A DNA stretch of 22,139 nucleotides from Physocladia obscura (GCA_027596945.1 JADGJH010000290.1:1-22139); one strand, 5' to 3'. Counted from the stretch's first letter, positions 1-8,366 are shown. Translations and numbers: made by a program. Notes: a model not told the origin generated them from the sequence alone.

Positions 1-6
1 AGAGAC

Positions 7-70
7 AGCCCTAACCCTAACCCTAACCCTAACCTTAACCCTAACCCTAACCCTAACCCTAACCCTAACC
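7..70. repeat. Telomeric repeat array (CCCTAA)n
   Basis: About ten tandem CCCTAA units run from the left edge, with one CCTTAA variant near 33-38. This is the C-rich strand of a TTAGGG telomere read from the chromosome end inward, so the left edge of the window is a chromosome terminus. The first six bases (agagac) do not fit the repeat and may be an adaptor trace, a sequencing error or a variant unit. Confidence 0.95.
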
Positions 71-170
71 TTAGCCTATCCTAACCCTTGGCCTTAGTCC
101 TAATCCTAGTTCTGACCCTAATTCTTCGGCCTTATTCTTAGCTCTAACCCTATTCTTAACTTTAATTCAT
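71..170. repeat. Degenerate telomere-proximal repeats
   Basis: The sequence continues as scrambled relatives of the telomere unit (such as CCTTAGTCCTAATCCTAG and TCTAACCCTATTCTTAAC), then becomes unique AT-rich DNA. This is typical of the inner edge of a telomere tract, where old units are no longer renewed by telomerase. Confidence 0.8.
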
Positions 171-690
171 CCCAGTACAATAAAGTAAATAACTAGCCAC
201 TTTGGCACTGTTTTAATTGAGGTGTCTCAATAGCTAAGATTCTTTGCTTTCTGGAGATGGCAGTGCAATGTTTAGGGGGTGCAACAGATTGGGCTTTGGA
301 CAGAGGTGGCAATTCAGTAATAATTTTTGAATTGCCAAAATCCCCAAATCTCTGCAAACCTACCCAAGAACAATAAGTAATTAATTGACACTCTTAGCAA
401 TGTTTCCATTGATGATTCTGAACAGCTAGAAAATATTGGGTATCTGAATTTGTTTTGTCTGATTGGTTGGGGGTTGTTGCTGTATTCAGTTTTTCAATAA
501 TGTATTCTTATTCATTAATTTTAATAAATATGTATTTATTGAGAGCAATCACTATATACAAGAAACCAAAGGATGATATAGAAAAGTATCAAAGTGAGGA
601 TGAAGATAAGTACAAGCTGTGGATATCTCCCCTGCGAACATGTGAAGGTTCTTCAAAACAACGTGTATGCAACTCATTCCATGCCCAAAA
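171..690. other. AT-rich subtelomeric spacer, no convincing gene
   Basis: No gene is supported here. A frame around 391-499 reads DDSEQL, then a stretch ending YLNLFCLIGW, then a stop. It weakly resembles a stretch at about 17428-17510 (DDYEQL ... YFNFLALI), and the DNA at 406-426 matches 17428-17448 at about 20 of 21 bases. These may be two relics of one lost gene or element. An overlapping frame starting at 455 is hydrophobic and low in complexity, and I do not treat it as a gene. Confidence 0.4.
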
Positions 691-694
691 GAAC

Positions 695-865
695 GCGGTT
701 GTGGCGCAGACGGGTCGGCTGACTGCGCTGGTGGCGACACACCTGCACGGATCGACGTCTGGTCACGCGTGTCACAGGCCACTGAGTGAGATTCTGACTG
801 GGCGGCAGGTGTTTCCTTTGCCTTTGCTGTACTGGAGGTCTTGGGTTCAAGTCCTAGAATGGCCA
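695..865 (+). other. tRNA-like, GC-rich island (possible tRNA-derived SINE relic)
   Basis: A GC-rich block stands out in AT-rich surroundings. It carries TGGCGCAGACGGG at about 702, which resembles an RNA polymerase III A box. GGATCGACGTC at about 749 resembles a B box, and GGTTCAAGTCC at 845-855 is a full match to the B-box consensus. The final part, GGCCACT (777-783) with AATGGCC (858-864), can pair at six of seven positions like an acceptor stem, but I could not fold a complete cloverleaf with anticodon. The best reading is a decayed tRNA-derived element, possibly with two tRNA-like halves. A true type II tRNA gene is less likely. Confidence 0.35.
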
Positions 866-989
866 TTTTCTACTACATGACTGCAACACTGAGTATATCT
901 ACCATTGAAATGTTGATCTTCTTGATTTATTCAATTTAAACTGTTCAGTTTTTTTCTGAAAACTCTATATCAAGAGAAAAACAAACAAA

Positions 990-1265
990 ATGGACAGCGC
1001 CAAAAATGGACTGAGTTGTGGCACCGACCAGCAACTGAATGATTTTCTTGATTTGCATGAATCCATAATGGACATGCAGCCAAAATTGAAAGAATTGAAA
1101 ACTCGTAAACAGACTCTTGAAAAAGAATTGGCCAATGTACTTGTGAAAAAGAAGGTCAAGTCTGTCAATGTGGGCAGTTTTAGGATTTATGTTTACACCA
1201 CACCAGAACTCAGACTCATGCCCTATCGTTTGCGACCAAGTGGAACATTGGACCAAAAAGATTGA
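990..1265 (+). CDS. Small coiled-coil protein, unknown function
   Basis: A 91-codon frame begins at an ATG in a good context (A at -3, G at +4). Residues about 28-54 are charged and heptad-like (KLKELKTRKQTLEKELANVL), and are followed by a short beta-like stretch (VKSVNVGSFRIYVYTTPE). A helix followed by a small strand is seen in short proteins of some large DNA viruses and phages. The resemblance is only in layout, and I do not name a family. The last 20 residues look less natural, and another frame stays open across the stop, so the 3' end may be frameshifted or spliced. The convergent ORF at 1363-1785 ends 97 bases downstream. Confidence 0.4.
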   Translation: MDSAKNGLSCGTDQQLNDFLDLHESIMDMQPKLKELKTRKQTLEKELANVLVKKKVKSVNVGSFRIYVYTTPELRLMPYRLRPSGTLDQKD

Positions 1266-1362
1266 GCGCATACATTTTCAAAATTTGATTGTTGCCTTAG
1301 TTTCAAGAAGTATCGCTCCAAGTCAGGAATCGAACGAATCGCACCTCGTTCAGCATACACGC

Positions 1363-1785
1363 TCAACGAGATCTTTGATAGTCCCTTTCCCCTGTGAACT
1401 GCGCCTTGTACTGCAACGTCTCAATCATGACATGCAAATCATGAACCTCAGTATTCACATTTTCCATGATCAAAAGCATTTCATGCAATGTGCGGTTGCA
1501 TTCGAATGACCACACAGTATCGAATGCATCGTCGCTACGTTCCACATTCGCAAACGTAATACTGGTGTTGTCCAAAAGCGGCGAATGAATAAAACGGCAA
1601 AAATCAGTCCAACCTTCAGCGCGGAGTTTATACGTGTGGAGCGAGTAGGAACCTTTGGCGGCTGTCTTCAATTGTCTCACCCGGGCTATTAACTTCGAAT
1701 ACTGTTTGACTTGGTACCGAGCATATTTCGAACGCTTTTCGATTCCGCACAAACTAACTTTATCAGAAGTGGCAGCGTTCATCAT
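1363..1785 (-). CDS. Hypothetical protein, 140 aa
   Basis: A 140-codon frame on the minus strand starts at a tandem ATG ATG. The predicted protein is mostly helical and polar, with a basic, tyrosine-rich stretch at residues about 18-35 (KRSKYARYQVKQYSKL) and two tryptophans (WTDF, VWSF). It has no signal peptide, membrane segment or motif that I recognise. The even composition and full-length opening suggest a real gene. It is convergent with the small ORF at 990-1265, and foldback element A begins about 185 bases beyond its start. Function unknown. Confidence 0.5.
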   Translation of the reverse strand: MMNAATSDKVSLCGIEKRSKYARYQVKQYSKLIARVRQLKTAAKGSYSLHTYKLRAEGWTDFCRFIHSPLLDNTSITFANVERSDDAFDTVWSFECNRTLHEMLLIMENVNTEVHDLHVMIETLQYKAQFTGERDYQRSR

Positions 1786-1969
1786 TTGTCGTATGTACCG
1801 TACCTATGACTCTTTTCTTTAAATGGTTGTAAACTATTGGTGCCGAACTGATTAAGTTAAGGTACAACACCGTCGTGTGGTTGTCGTTTTGAAGATAAAC
1901 GTGTAAGCATTGAGTATTACTAGCCAAGCATAAGGTATAACCACTACAACTAAGTATGAGGAGTTGAGA

Positions 1970-2436
1970 GCTTCATTTCATCATGCCGCTGGTAACGAAT
2001 CAGTTCACAAATTCTGCGACTTCTGCAATGTTGCAGGACAGCTTGCAGAAAAAAATGACTCAAAAACTTACTCTTTTTGAGCCGTTTCGAGTGCTGTAAG
2101 GTATCAAATCGTAATTTTTTGAATGTTGCAGAAATTACAGACGTTTTTTAGCAAATTATTTTCATATACAGATGTATTCATGTTTCCAAAAAATTACTAG
2201 TTGAAACTTTCAAAGTTTAAAATGCTTTAAAGGCCTTCTATAAAAACTTTTTGGAAAAACGTCTGTAACTTCTGCAACATTTTGAAACTCACACTTTGAC
2301 ACCATAAGCTCACTCGATTTATGAATGTTAAAAGTGTTTATGAGTGTCTTTTTTTCTGCAACTTGTTCTGCAACATTGCAGAACTTGCAGATTTTGAAAA
2401 AAAAAGTGAATACCTATTCCATCATAGGCATCTACC
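1970..2436 (-). mobile_element. Foldback/MITE-like element, copy A (inverted)
   Basis: This is the first of three copies of one family, inverted relative to copies B and C. Both arms carry the palindrome-derived core around CTGCAATGTTGCAG, the motif GTTACAGACGTTTTT (or its complement) and an A-run. The right arm (about 2240-2396), read in reverse, matches the left arm of copy C. Its outer end at 2403-2436, in reverse, matches the left terminus of copy B (GGTAGA-GCC---ATGGAAT). The left side, including GCTGGTAACGAATCA (1989-2003), matches the region just outside the right arm of copies B and C. Homology fades left of about 1970, so this copy looks truncated there. Confidence 0.85.
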
Positions 2437-2737
2437 TTTTCAACGTAATATGTAGTCAATGCACTGTGTAATGATATCAGTCAGATGGATGTACTGTATG
2501 CTGACTGTCTTTTCAGTTGTTTACATTCGGCATATATGGGAATCCGAACAAAACCCATGTCGCCGGCGACATTGTTTCTCTATTTGAAAGTTTTGTTTGT
2601 CGCATTGTTTAGAAATTAAATATTTTGGGAATATGAATTTTAGTTGACGGTGTTGAAAAGTGACTACTTTGGACAAGAGGAATAAACAAAGAAAACCTTG
2701 CGTGAGTTCACGGAATCAATAGCAGTTTACAAAACTG
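2437..2737. other. Spacer, nothing recognised
   Basis: Unique AT-rich sequence between foldback copy A and the coding relic at 2738-3148. I see no gene, repeat or RNA. GTCGCCGGCGAC at about 2560-2571 is a short perfect palindrome of unknown meaning. Confidence 0.5.
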
Positions 2738-3148
2738 CTATTGGATTGGATCGTATGGCCCACTTTGTATTATACACAATAGGCGTTTATAGCGTGCTAG
2801 CGGCTGTAAGCGAAACTGAACCGTCAAATCTCTTTCGGTCAAGTAAACGACGTAGGTTTGAATTTCGTTACGCCAGTGTCTTGGTGTGTTTTCGCACAGC
2901 GTTCTGATTGCATCTTCAATAATGTTAAAAGATTGATGTTCAAGTCTTGGCGGTGTTCCGTCTTCATGTCGAAAATCATTGAACCAATATGCAGTGAAGC
3001 GTCCAATGAAAGGTGATTTGAATCTATGAGTTTTAGATTGGAACCAACGCCGGTGTGCTGAGCCAGGATGCCATTCATATCTCCTTGGCGGTCCTGTAAT
3101 TTCAAATAAGTTATTTGTGGACCACAGCCCACCATCCAGTGAGAGTAA
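2738..3148 (-). pseudogene. Start-less reading frame, 136 codons, unknown family
   Basis: The minus strand is open for 136 codons from just after a TAA at 3149-3151 to a TAG at 2738-2740, with no ATG. The product is rich in W, R, F and H, for example YEWHPGSAHRRWFQSKTHR and FIGRFTAYWFNDFR, and then has an acidic helix and RHWRNEIQTYVVYLTERDL. This reads like the inside of a folded protein. A splice acceptor (TTTGAAATTACAG) lies at about 3093, so the open stretch may be an exon whose start is lost or further upstream. A second minus-strand frame overlaps (98 codons) and is less protein-like. I do not recognise the family. Confidence 0.4.
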
Positions 3149-3301
3149 TTATATTGGGGAAAGGATGAACATACGATATTCCATTTTGTTTGATGCTCTA
3201 TTGCACAGGTCTGAGTAAGTGAGACGCAACGAGAGTTTTAAGTTGTGGTATGTTACCGTTAACTAACGAAAGTTACCAATATAAACTGGTGAAAATGGAA
3301 G

Positions 3302-3478
3302 TTAAATGAAACGCTGAGTGCAAGCTGTTTTTGTTGAGATTGTTTGGGTTTTGGCATCCGCTTGATATACGCACATTGTATGCAGAAACAATCGGACGCT
3401 CCAGTTGCTTACGAATTCCCAACCATATTTCCATGCGATGTCAAGATAAAATGTGAACTCATCGCAGGTAGTTGGTTG
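3302..3478 (-). pseudogene. Short start-less reading frame, possible upstream exon
   Basis: A minus-strand frame of 58 codons encodes an aromatic-rich stretch (EFTFYLDIAWKYGWEF, then SNWSVRLFLHTMC) and ends at a TAA at 3302. It lies upstream, on the same strand, of the start-less frame at 2738-3148, with a similar composition. A potential splice donor (GTATAT) sits inside it at about 3375. The two could be exons or fragments of the same decayed gene. This is inference from composition and order only. Confidence 0.25.
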
Positions 3479-3768
3479 CTATTTTAGCTGCGCGGAGAGA
3501 TGTCACTTGGTAAAGATTTTCACAGATGGCGGTCGGTCAACATTTGCCGGAGCGCCTTCGGGTTTTCTGAACAAAGGGCCGCTAAATAATATCTAATAGT
3601 GCCAGGATAACTCTTACTTCATATACCTTCCTATTCTTTTCAAGTTAGTCCACCTCATTGAAGGCGCAGAATGACTAGATGTCTAATCGAACACCAAAGA
3701 CTGATTCAAAGACCGTTACGTGATTACAAAAAGGTGCCAAAAAAACAACGTTACCGCAATGCCTGTGT
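3479..3768. other. Spacer left of the hAT element, nothing recognised
   Basis: No gene or repeat is supported. This is ordinary mixed-composition DNA that served as the left flank of the hAT insertion. Confidence 0.5.
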
Positions 3769-3776
3769 CACAGGAT
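3769..3776 (+). repeat. hAT target-site duplication, left copy
   Basis: CACAGGAT directly abuts the left inverted end and is repeated exactly at 4275-4282. Confidence 0.93.
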
Positions 3777-4274
3777 TAAGGTGAGAGCGAGGTACCTCGG
3801 CCTCGATGCTTGCCTCGAAAAACCTCGCCACCTCGCCGAGGTTCACTATGGGCTTCCTCAGCGGATGAAAACCAATCAAATGAAGCTAAGCGCGCTTTAC
3901 TTTGGCAGAACGGGCACTTGGATGGGAATCGAAGGAAGACTATCATATAAATGTCGACCCACACTGTTTCCCTGGAAGTCCCAAAATCAGTGGCCTGTTT
4001 TACAACGTCTTGCTCGGGACTTCTATGCGTCACCCGAACCAGCGTTGATGTAGAATGCATATTCTCCGTGAGTGGACGCATGTCTACGAAGTTTCGAACG
4101 CGATTGAATGGGCGACCATTGAAATGACCCAGTGCATGAAGGCGTGTCTTCCCAATGTAGTCTTCAATGAACGCGGAAATGGTGACGAGGCGAGGCCGAG
4201 GTTGAGCTGACCTCCACAGGTTGGGAGGCAAGGTTGGCCAACCTCGCCCTTGACCTCGCCTCGCTCGCACCTTA
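3777..4274 (+). mobile_element. Non-autonomous hAT DNA transposon, 498 bp
   Basis: The element is bounded by inverted ends TAAGGTGAGAGCGAGG (3777-3792) and the complement of TAAGGTGCGAGCGAGG (4259-4274), which agree at 15 of 16 bases. It is flanked by a perfect 8-bp target duplication CACAGGAT at 3769-3776 and 4275-4282. Eight-base duplications and short ends of this kind are hallmarks of the hAT superfamily, and the interior encodes the tail of a hAT transposase. GC-rich subterminal CGAGG/CCTCG repeats, including CGAGGTACCTCG near 3790, probably served as transposase binding sites. At 498 bp it lacks the catalytic domain, so it could move only if a full-length relative supplied transposase. 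The intact duplication suggests a fairly young insertion. Confidence 0.93.
3856..4210 (+). pseudogene. hAT transposase C-terminal dimerisation domain, frameshifted
   Basis: One frame reads WKSQNQWPVLQRLARDFYAS (about 3974-4033). It then passes to a second frame that reads TSVDVECIFSVSGRMSTKFR (4038-4097) and continues TRLNGRPLK before a TGA at 4125. This is the conserved hAT dimerisation region, with the pattern W...YP.L..lA.d.l and then a sErvFS..G...s..R.rL block. A third frame (4124-4210) may carry the last residues. At least one indel near 4030 separates the two halves, and the DDE catalytic core and zinc finger are absent. It is a dead fragment carried inside the 498-bp element. Confidence 0.85.
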
Positions 4275-4282
4275 CACAGGAT
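4275..4282 (+). repeat. hAT target-site duplication, right copy
   Basis: CACAGGAT directly abuts the right inverted end and is identical to 3769-3776. Confidence 0.93.
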
Positions 4283-4637
4283 CACTCGATGTGTCTCGAG
4301 TGCTGAGGCAAAGTCTAGACGTTTCGTTTACAAGAAGGTTGGCAGAGTTACGCTAAGTTTCATCAATGGGCGCTCAAAATACGATCTGACCAACGTCACT
4401 TCCTTTGTCCATTACACCCGCAAAAGCCCGCGCTTGAATGACGTCAGCAGGCATAGCATTGTAGCAAGACTGCTAAGCATGCGTAACTACCAAAGTCCAA
4501 GATAATGAAACCAAATCCATTTCCTTCAATGAAACGCCCCAGCCCCCTTTCCGGCAAAAAACGAATAAAACAATCTCAAATCCTCAAAGTACCAGGCACT
4601 GAAAAAACAACTGAAACGTCAAACACAAGATTCTACC
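4283..4637. other. Spacer upstream of the methyltransferase-like gene
   Basis: No gene is seen. The last 100 bases are A- and C-rich and probably hold the promoter and 5' leader of the gene starting at 4638. No TATA box is evident. TGACGTCA-like half sites (ATGACGTCAG at about 4439) may be incidental. Confidence 0.4.
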
Positions 4638-5803
4638 ATGGACAAGACAAAGTGCAATGGCGTGATTGCTTATGACGTCCGAGAAAACACTACCGAAAAC
4701 AGACCAATTGCAAACAGTGAGATGACTGGATCAAGAGTCAAGAGCAACAGCGATGGTGATTCCAATGACAGGAGATCAAGCATTGGCAGCATTACTCAAG
4801 GTAGACACAGCCCATATCTGTGAAGAAAGTACCTTGTTTTAAACCTTCCTTCTTAGAAACAGCCAATGATCCAGATAAGACTCTGACGTCAATTGACACT
4901 TACACCTCAGACCTCTTTTTGGCTTTACCTGAAGTGGATAGTGACAGCCTCCACAAGTCCTCCATAATCCGTCTCCTCAAAGAAGAGTTAGAGATTGTAA
5001 AAAGCCAGGCCAAGAAATCGGAGACCTGCGTCAACGAGTTGCAACAAGAGAATGCCGCCCTGATCGACCATCTAGTTACAAAGGAAAACGAGTGGAGAAC
5101 TAAACTCGATAGCGCAAGAAGTATGATCTCCCTAAAAGATGCAGAACGCGACAACGTAAAAAGGGCCTGTACTGGGATATCCACGTTTGCAGCACTGAAA
5201 TATCCCCAGGACGTTAAGGTCAACCCCCATTTTGTGTATCAACGATTGGTAACAGAGCGTCATTCATTTCTGTCTGTTGGCTGTGGCAATGGGTCGTTTG
5301 AAGCGGCCCTCATGCAAATGCGCAATGACAATTTCCGTTGGAATCAAGTCAAAATCTCAAGTGGACCTAATTCTAATGCCATATTGGATAATGCCATTCC
5401 AGAAAGGGTGCGAATCGACGACATTGACGCAACGAACATGACACCGTTGCGTCGGTATGATTTGGCTCCAAACGCTGACATTCTGTTCAACTGTCCTTGA
5501 GTTCACCCTAGCCAAGATCTGCCTGAGTTTTTATTCAACTTCATGAAGTTTGCTAGTGACGTACAAACTGGTGGATACGTTTTCGTAGGAATCACTGAAA
5601 TCCCTCGATACTTTCCCTCCTACAAGATCAACAAGTTGGTTGAAAGGGTTCAAAGAAAAGGATGGTATTGTTTGCGCTACATTGACAATGGAATCATGAA
5701 GCATGTGATTGATTATGGTTATAGACATCATTCTGATTCTGGTCATGATATTTCAAACCTTGTTCAAGATGATCACGTGATGCTCTGTTTTCAAAAACAA
5801 TAA
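4638..5803 (+). pseudogene. Coiled-coil plus class I SAM methyltransferase-like gene, disrupted
   Basis: The gene starts at ATG 4638 (context ACCATGG) with a Ser/Asn-rich N-terminus of about 54 residues. Around 4800-4805 the frame shifts. The next frame runs to TGA 5498-5500 and holds a coiled coil (about 4967-5150) and then LSVGCGNGSFEAAL, a good match to methyltransferase motif I (the SAM-binding glycine loop). After this TGA the same frame stays open to TAA 5801, with the typical late Rossmann strands (FLFNFMKFASDV, GGYVFVGIT). The stop falls inside the domain after ADILFNCP, so it looks like a nonsense change, perhaps from a Trp codon, rather than a natural end. Together with the upstream shift this suggests a recent pseudogene. 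Readthrough or a polymorphism is possible. The substrate is unknown. Confidence 0.7.
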
Positions 5804-5804
5804 A
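5799..5804 (+). promoter_or_regulatory. Poly(A) signal AATAAA overlapping the stop codon
   Basis: AATAAA overlaps the final TAA of the methyltransferase-like gene, so the 3' untranslated region would be very short. The compact 3' end supports 5801-5803 as the true original stop. Confidence 0.5.
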
Positions 5805-5918
5805 TACAAAAAATGATGATTCTTTGAATATGTTTTTGTTTGTTGAGCACAATCGATGATGTGCCCTTTTTGAGTGAAAGACATAAGCGTTTGCAGAAGT
5901 TGACATCCAGGAACGCAG

Positions 5919-6125
5919 ATGTTTGATGAAATACTTGGGAGTCAAAGTTGTACTTACCCCAAGGAGGGGAAGGAATCGCGAATGGTCCGTAAGGCGGAAG
6001 AACTGGTTAAGAAGAATGGTACCAAATCGAGTCTGCCTCCGTGGCGTTCCAAGGAGCGCATTCGTGTAATGCGAAAACGGAACAACAACCATTTCCATCT
6101 GGAAAAAAGTCATCGGATGTTGTAA
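5919..6125 (+). CDS. Small basic ORF, unknown, possibly a fragment
   Basis: A 68-codon frame from ATG encodes a very basic C-terminal half (VRKAEELVKKNGTKSSLPPW, then RSKERIRVMRKRNNN). The LPPWRS motif followed by basic residues is reminiscent of short conserved blocks in larger proteins, but I cannot assign it. It could be the last exon of a lost gene. A longer minus-strand frame over the same DNA starts inside the methyltransferase gene and is less convincing. Confidence 0.25.
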   Translation: MFDEILGSQSCTYPKEGKESRMVRKAEELVKKNGTKSSLPPWRSKERIRVMRKRNNNHFHLEKSHRML

Positions 6126-6563
6126 CCTTGGGTGCTTAGTTGCGCGTTTAGATGGTTGACGACTATATGTCCACCGAGAATGTTTTCACCATCGCAGCCA
6201 TGAACGGATATCCTTTAGCAGCAAGGACCATGGCAAGAGCAATACTGAGCCTGCTTACTCAAACTGAATGGTAATTCCAGCCATGGCGGTTCCATGAAAA
6301 AATATCAGTTCCACAAATATTGTCATAACAATATTCAATTTGCGCAATTCGGGTGTTAGCGGGCAGGGAGTGGGCTGAATAGGAAGAGTTCTTCAACCAA
6401 TTGTCCAGATTCTCAATTGGATAACCAGGAACATCAGCAGTGACCTCAGTACATTAATAATATGTTGCCTGAGATGAAAGTAGATTGCTACACTGCAAAC
6501 TACCTTTCACACTCGCCAAATAAATAAAGGGAGTTATGCAATACTGTATAGACTGAGAGAGAT
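6126..6563. other. Spacer with one minor ORF, no convincing gene
   Basis: A 40-codon ATG frame at 6152-6274 (ending LLTQTEW) is open but too short to trust. A doubled AATAAATAAA at about 6519 could be a poly(A) signal for a lost plus-strand transcript. Nothing else is recognised. Confidence 0.4.
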
Positions 6564-6791
6564 TCAAGAATGAAGGTGGGTATGAGATTGAGTCGTTTGA
6601 AAAGTGCAACAATTATTAAACCCCAAGTTCATTGCCCAGTAAGGAGCAATTGAATTCAGCAGTGTAGTTGAAACCATATAAATCTCAGAATCATACGTGC
6701 ACTCATACTTGCATTGCGTGATCAAAATCGAGTACAATGCACTCCAAATGCCAACATAAGATGATCCACTTGTTTCTGCGAGACCTGACAA
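6564..6791 (-). CDS. Short ORF, unknown
   Basis: The minus-strand frame is open for about 80 codons from a TGA near 6813 and has no ATG until YMVSTTLL inside. The product (SSYVGIWSALYSILITQCKY and so on) is moderately hydrophobic and matches nothing I know. It may be a gene fragment or chance. Confidence 0.2.
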   Translation of the reverse strand: MSGLAETSGSSYVGIWSALYSILITQCKYECTYDSEIYMVSTTLLNSIAPYWAMNLGFNNCCTFQTTQSHTHLHS

Positions 6792-7087
6792 ATCGCCTTC
6801 GTGACCAATGTGTCAGTGAATCCGTTCGTTGAGAACAAGGGGGATCTTAAAAAAAGTCCTTTGTAACCCTAACGAACATGTTACACCAAAACTGACTGCG
6901 CATGAAATTAATTGGTGTGCAAGATGGCATTTGAACCTTTTAATTGGTTGACACTGTCACAAAATAGTCACCTCCAAACTCCTTAAAGCCAGGATCAACT
7001 TTCTAAGGTGAAAATATTGACTAATCTAACTATGACGTTACTGATTGAATGCATTGAACGACTGTCTGCCAGATGGGAACAAGACAA
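6792..7087. other. Spacer and probable 5' leader of the next gene
   Basis: No complete gene lies here. At 7033-7087 a short frame from ATG (MTLLIECIERLSARWEQD) runs into a strong splice donor (GTGAGT at 7088). Joining it to the acceptor at 7135 gives an immediate stop, so it is either an upstream exon with an altered frame or part of a 5' leader with its own small ORF. Confidence 0.35.
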
Positions 7088-7135
7088 GTGAGTCTCCTGA
7101 AAAAGCCCTCAATCTCGAACTAACCTTTGTCACAG

Positions 7136-7957
7136 ATGAATAACATCACGTTTATAAAAGATGATGATTTTGAGTTTGGTGCAGTGGATGCCATCTTTAG
7201 GGCGAGCCAAGCTGTTCAAAATCACCTTGGAACTGTCGTTGTGCATCTTCCAGCCATTCAGAACAGGGAACGACCTGATGAAACGGAACGTTTCGGAAAT
7301 CGATTCTCATTTTGGAAAAGTGCTATTCCACTCTATAGGTATGGAATCTTCAAAAGCAAGAGGTGCATTGAATCCTTTGTTCGGAAGACTAGCTGTTTTG
7401 AAATCCTTAGAAGTGGCACCTTGGCACCTCCCAAACCAGACAGCCAATCATCATGAAAACCTATTTCATGTTGAAGATCACAATACTTTAAGAGAGTCCC
7501 TTGCGCTCACAAGGCGAGAAGTGAAAGTTCTGTACCACAATGTGGAGAATCTTGTTTCATATGTACTTAATTTTGAAGACGTTGTCAATGGTGAAATCAA
7601 GCACCTTGTTAAGACGTTCTTCATCCTCAAGAACAATTGTATTGTACGCTGCACCTGTGAGATTTCCAATATGTGTGATACTACTCTTGTTAACTGATAT
7701 GCATTTTTTTGGCCAGTAAGTATGAGGCTGACTTGCGTAAATGCAGATCACTTCCGAGGTATTTTGGATGTCACTGCACTCTATTATGAAGGTTTGGCTC
7801 ATTTTGTTTCAACTGGTTGGTTACAAACTGAATATCACCTTATACTACAGGCCAAATTACTGTTCCAAACCGTGATGTCTTTGCAGCCCAATACGTTCTT
7901 GAGGATTTGGAACTAGATCAACTTGAAGACGATGTTTCGGCAAGTGATTCAGACTGA
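7136..7957 (+). CDS. Four-exon gene, 217 aa, unknown function
   Basis: Exons are proposed at 7136-7338, 7388-7656, 7717-7791 and 7851-7957. The last two introns are well supported. Intron 7657-7716 has GTGAGA, a TTAACTGAT branch-like site, a T7 tract and CAG. Intron 7792-7850 ends in CTACAG. Both keep the frame and remove in-frame stops. The first intron (7339-7387) is weaker and is chosen because it joins the two well-formed frames; a frameshift is the alternative. A leader intron (7088-7135, GTGAGT...GTCACAG) ends right before ATG 7136. The protein begins MNNITFIKDDDFEFGAVDAI and ends in an acidic tail (LDQLEDDVSASDSD). I do not recognise a domain. It is followed by AATAAA at 7978. Confidence 0.55.
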
Positions 7958-7977
7958 TACAAGAGAAATAGTAGCTT

Positions 7978-7983
7978 AATAAA
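7978..7983 (+). promoter_or_regulatory. Poly(A) signal AATAAA
   Basis: AATAAA lies 21 bases after the stop of the four-exon gene and supports its 3' end. The next gene is convergent and stops at 8035. Confidence 0.6.
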
Positions 7984-8034
7984 ATTATTGTATTGCTCCA
8001 TCACTTGCTGGTTGCACAACTCAAGAAACATCTG

Positions 8035-8352
8035 TCAACTATGCTGACAGTGCTTGTACCAAGCCTTTCGAGCGTTGTTGCGGTGTATGCACAACGCTTG
8101 CGTCTCTGTGACTTCGTCCAATTCATCACTTGAAGCCACTTTGCATAGAACACTTGTTATATCAATGCAGAGGGGACTTCTTGGCTGGTTTTCTAGCCTT
8201 CTTGGAGTTTGGGTGGGGACAGAATCGAACCACTGCCAACAGTCAATTAGAAGTCCTGCAACAGTCGGCACAGCAACAGGAGTAGGCATCTCTACAAGTG
8301 TGATATCCTCGGAAAAAGCCAGAGTCGCCATAATTAGAGGTCGATGGCACAT
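8035..8352 (-). CDS. Hypothetical protein, 105 aa
   Basis: A minus-strand frame of 105 codons starts at ATG 8352, with a second ATG at 8331 that may be the real start (MATLAFSEDITLVEMPTPVA). The N-terminal half is proline- and valine-rich and the C-terminal half is charged (VASSDELDEVTETQ, then NNARKAWYKHCQHS). No known domain is seen. A plus-strand frame of equal length covers the same DNA. I prefer the minus strand because its composition is more even and it forms a tidy convergent pair with the gene ending at 7957. Confidence 0.4.
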   Translation of the reverse strand: MCHRPLIMATLAFSEDITLVEMPTPVAVPTVAGLLIDCWQWFDSVPTQTPRRLENQPRSPLCIDITSVLCKVASSDELDEVTETQALCIHRNNARKAWYKHCQHS

Positions 8353-8366
8353 TACTTTGCACTAGT

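Noticed and set aside
777..864. A complete type II tRNA gene
   Set aside because: The acceptor ends pair at only six of seven positions, and no D-arm or anticodon arm with a valid anticodon could be drawn.
3776..4285. A 169-codon minus-strand frame over the hAT element
   Set aside because: It runs from end to end of the element opposite to the recognisable transposase fragment and includes the inverted ends. It is an antisense shadow.
5694..6113. A 139-codon minus-strand frame overlapping the methyltransferase 3' end
   Set aside because: It overlaps a better-supported gene and reads as low-complexity H/N/S/F sequence.
5919..6125. Assignment of the LPPWRS-containing ORF to a known family (such as the plant DUF506 proteins)
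   Set aside because: Only a five- or six-residue motif is similar, and the lineage would be wrong for that family.
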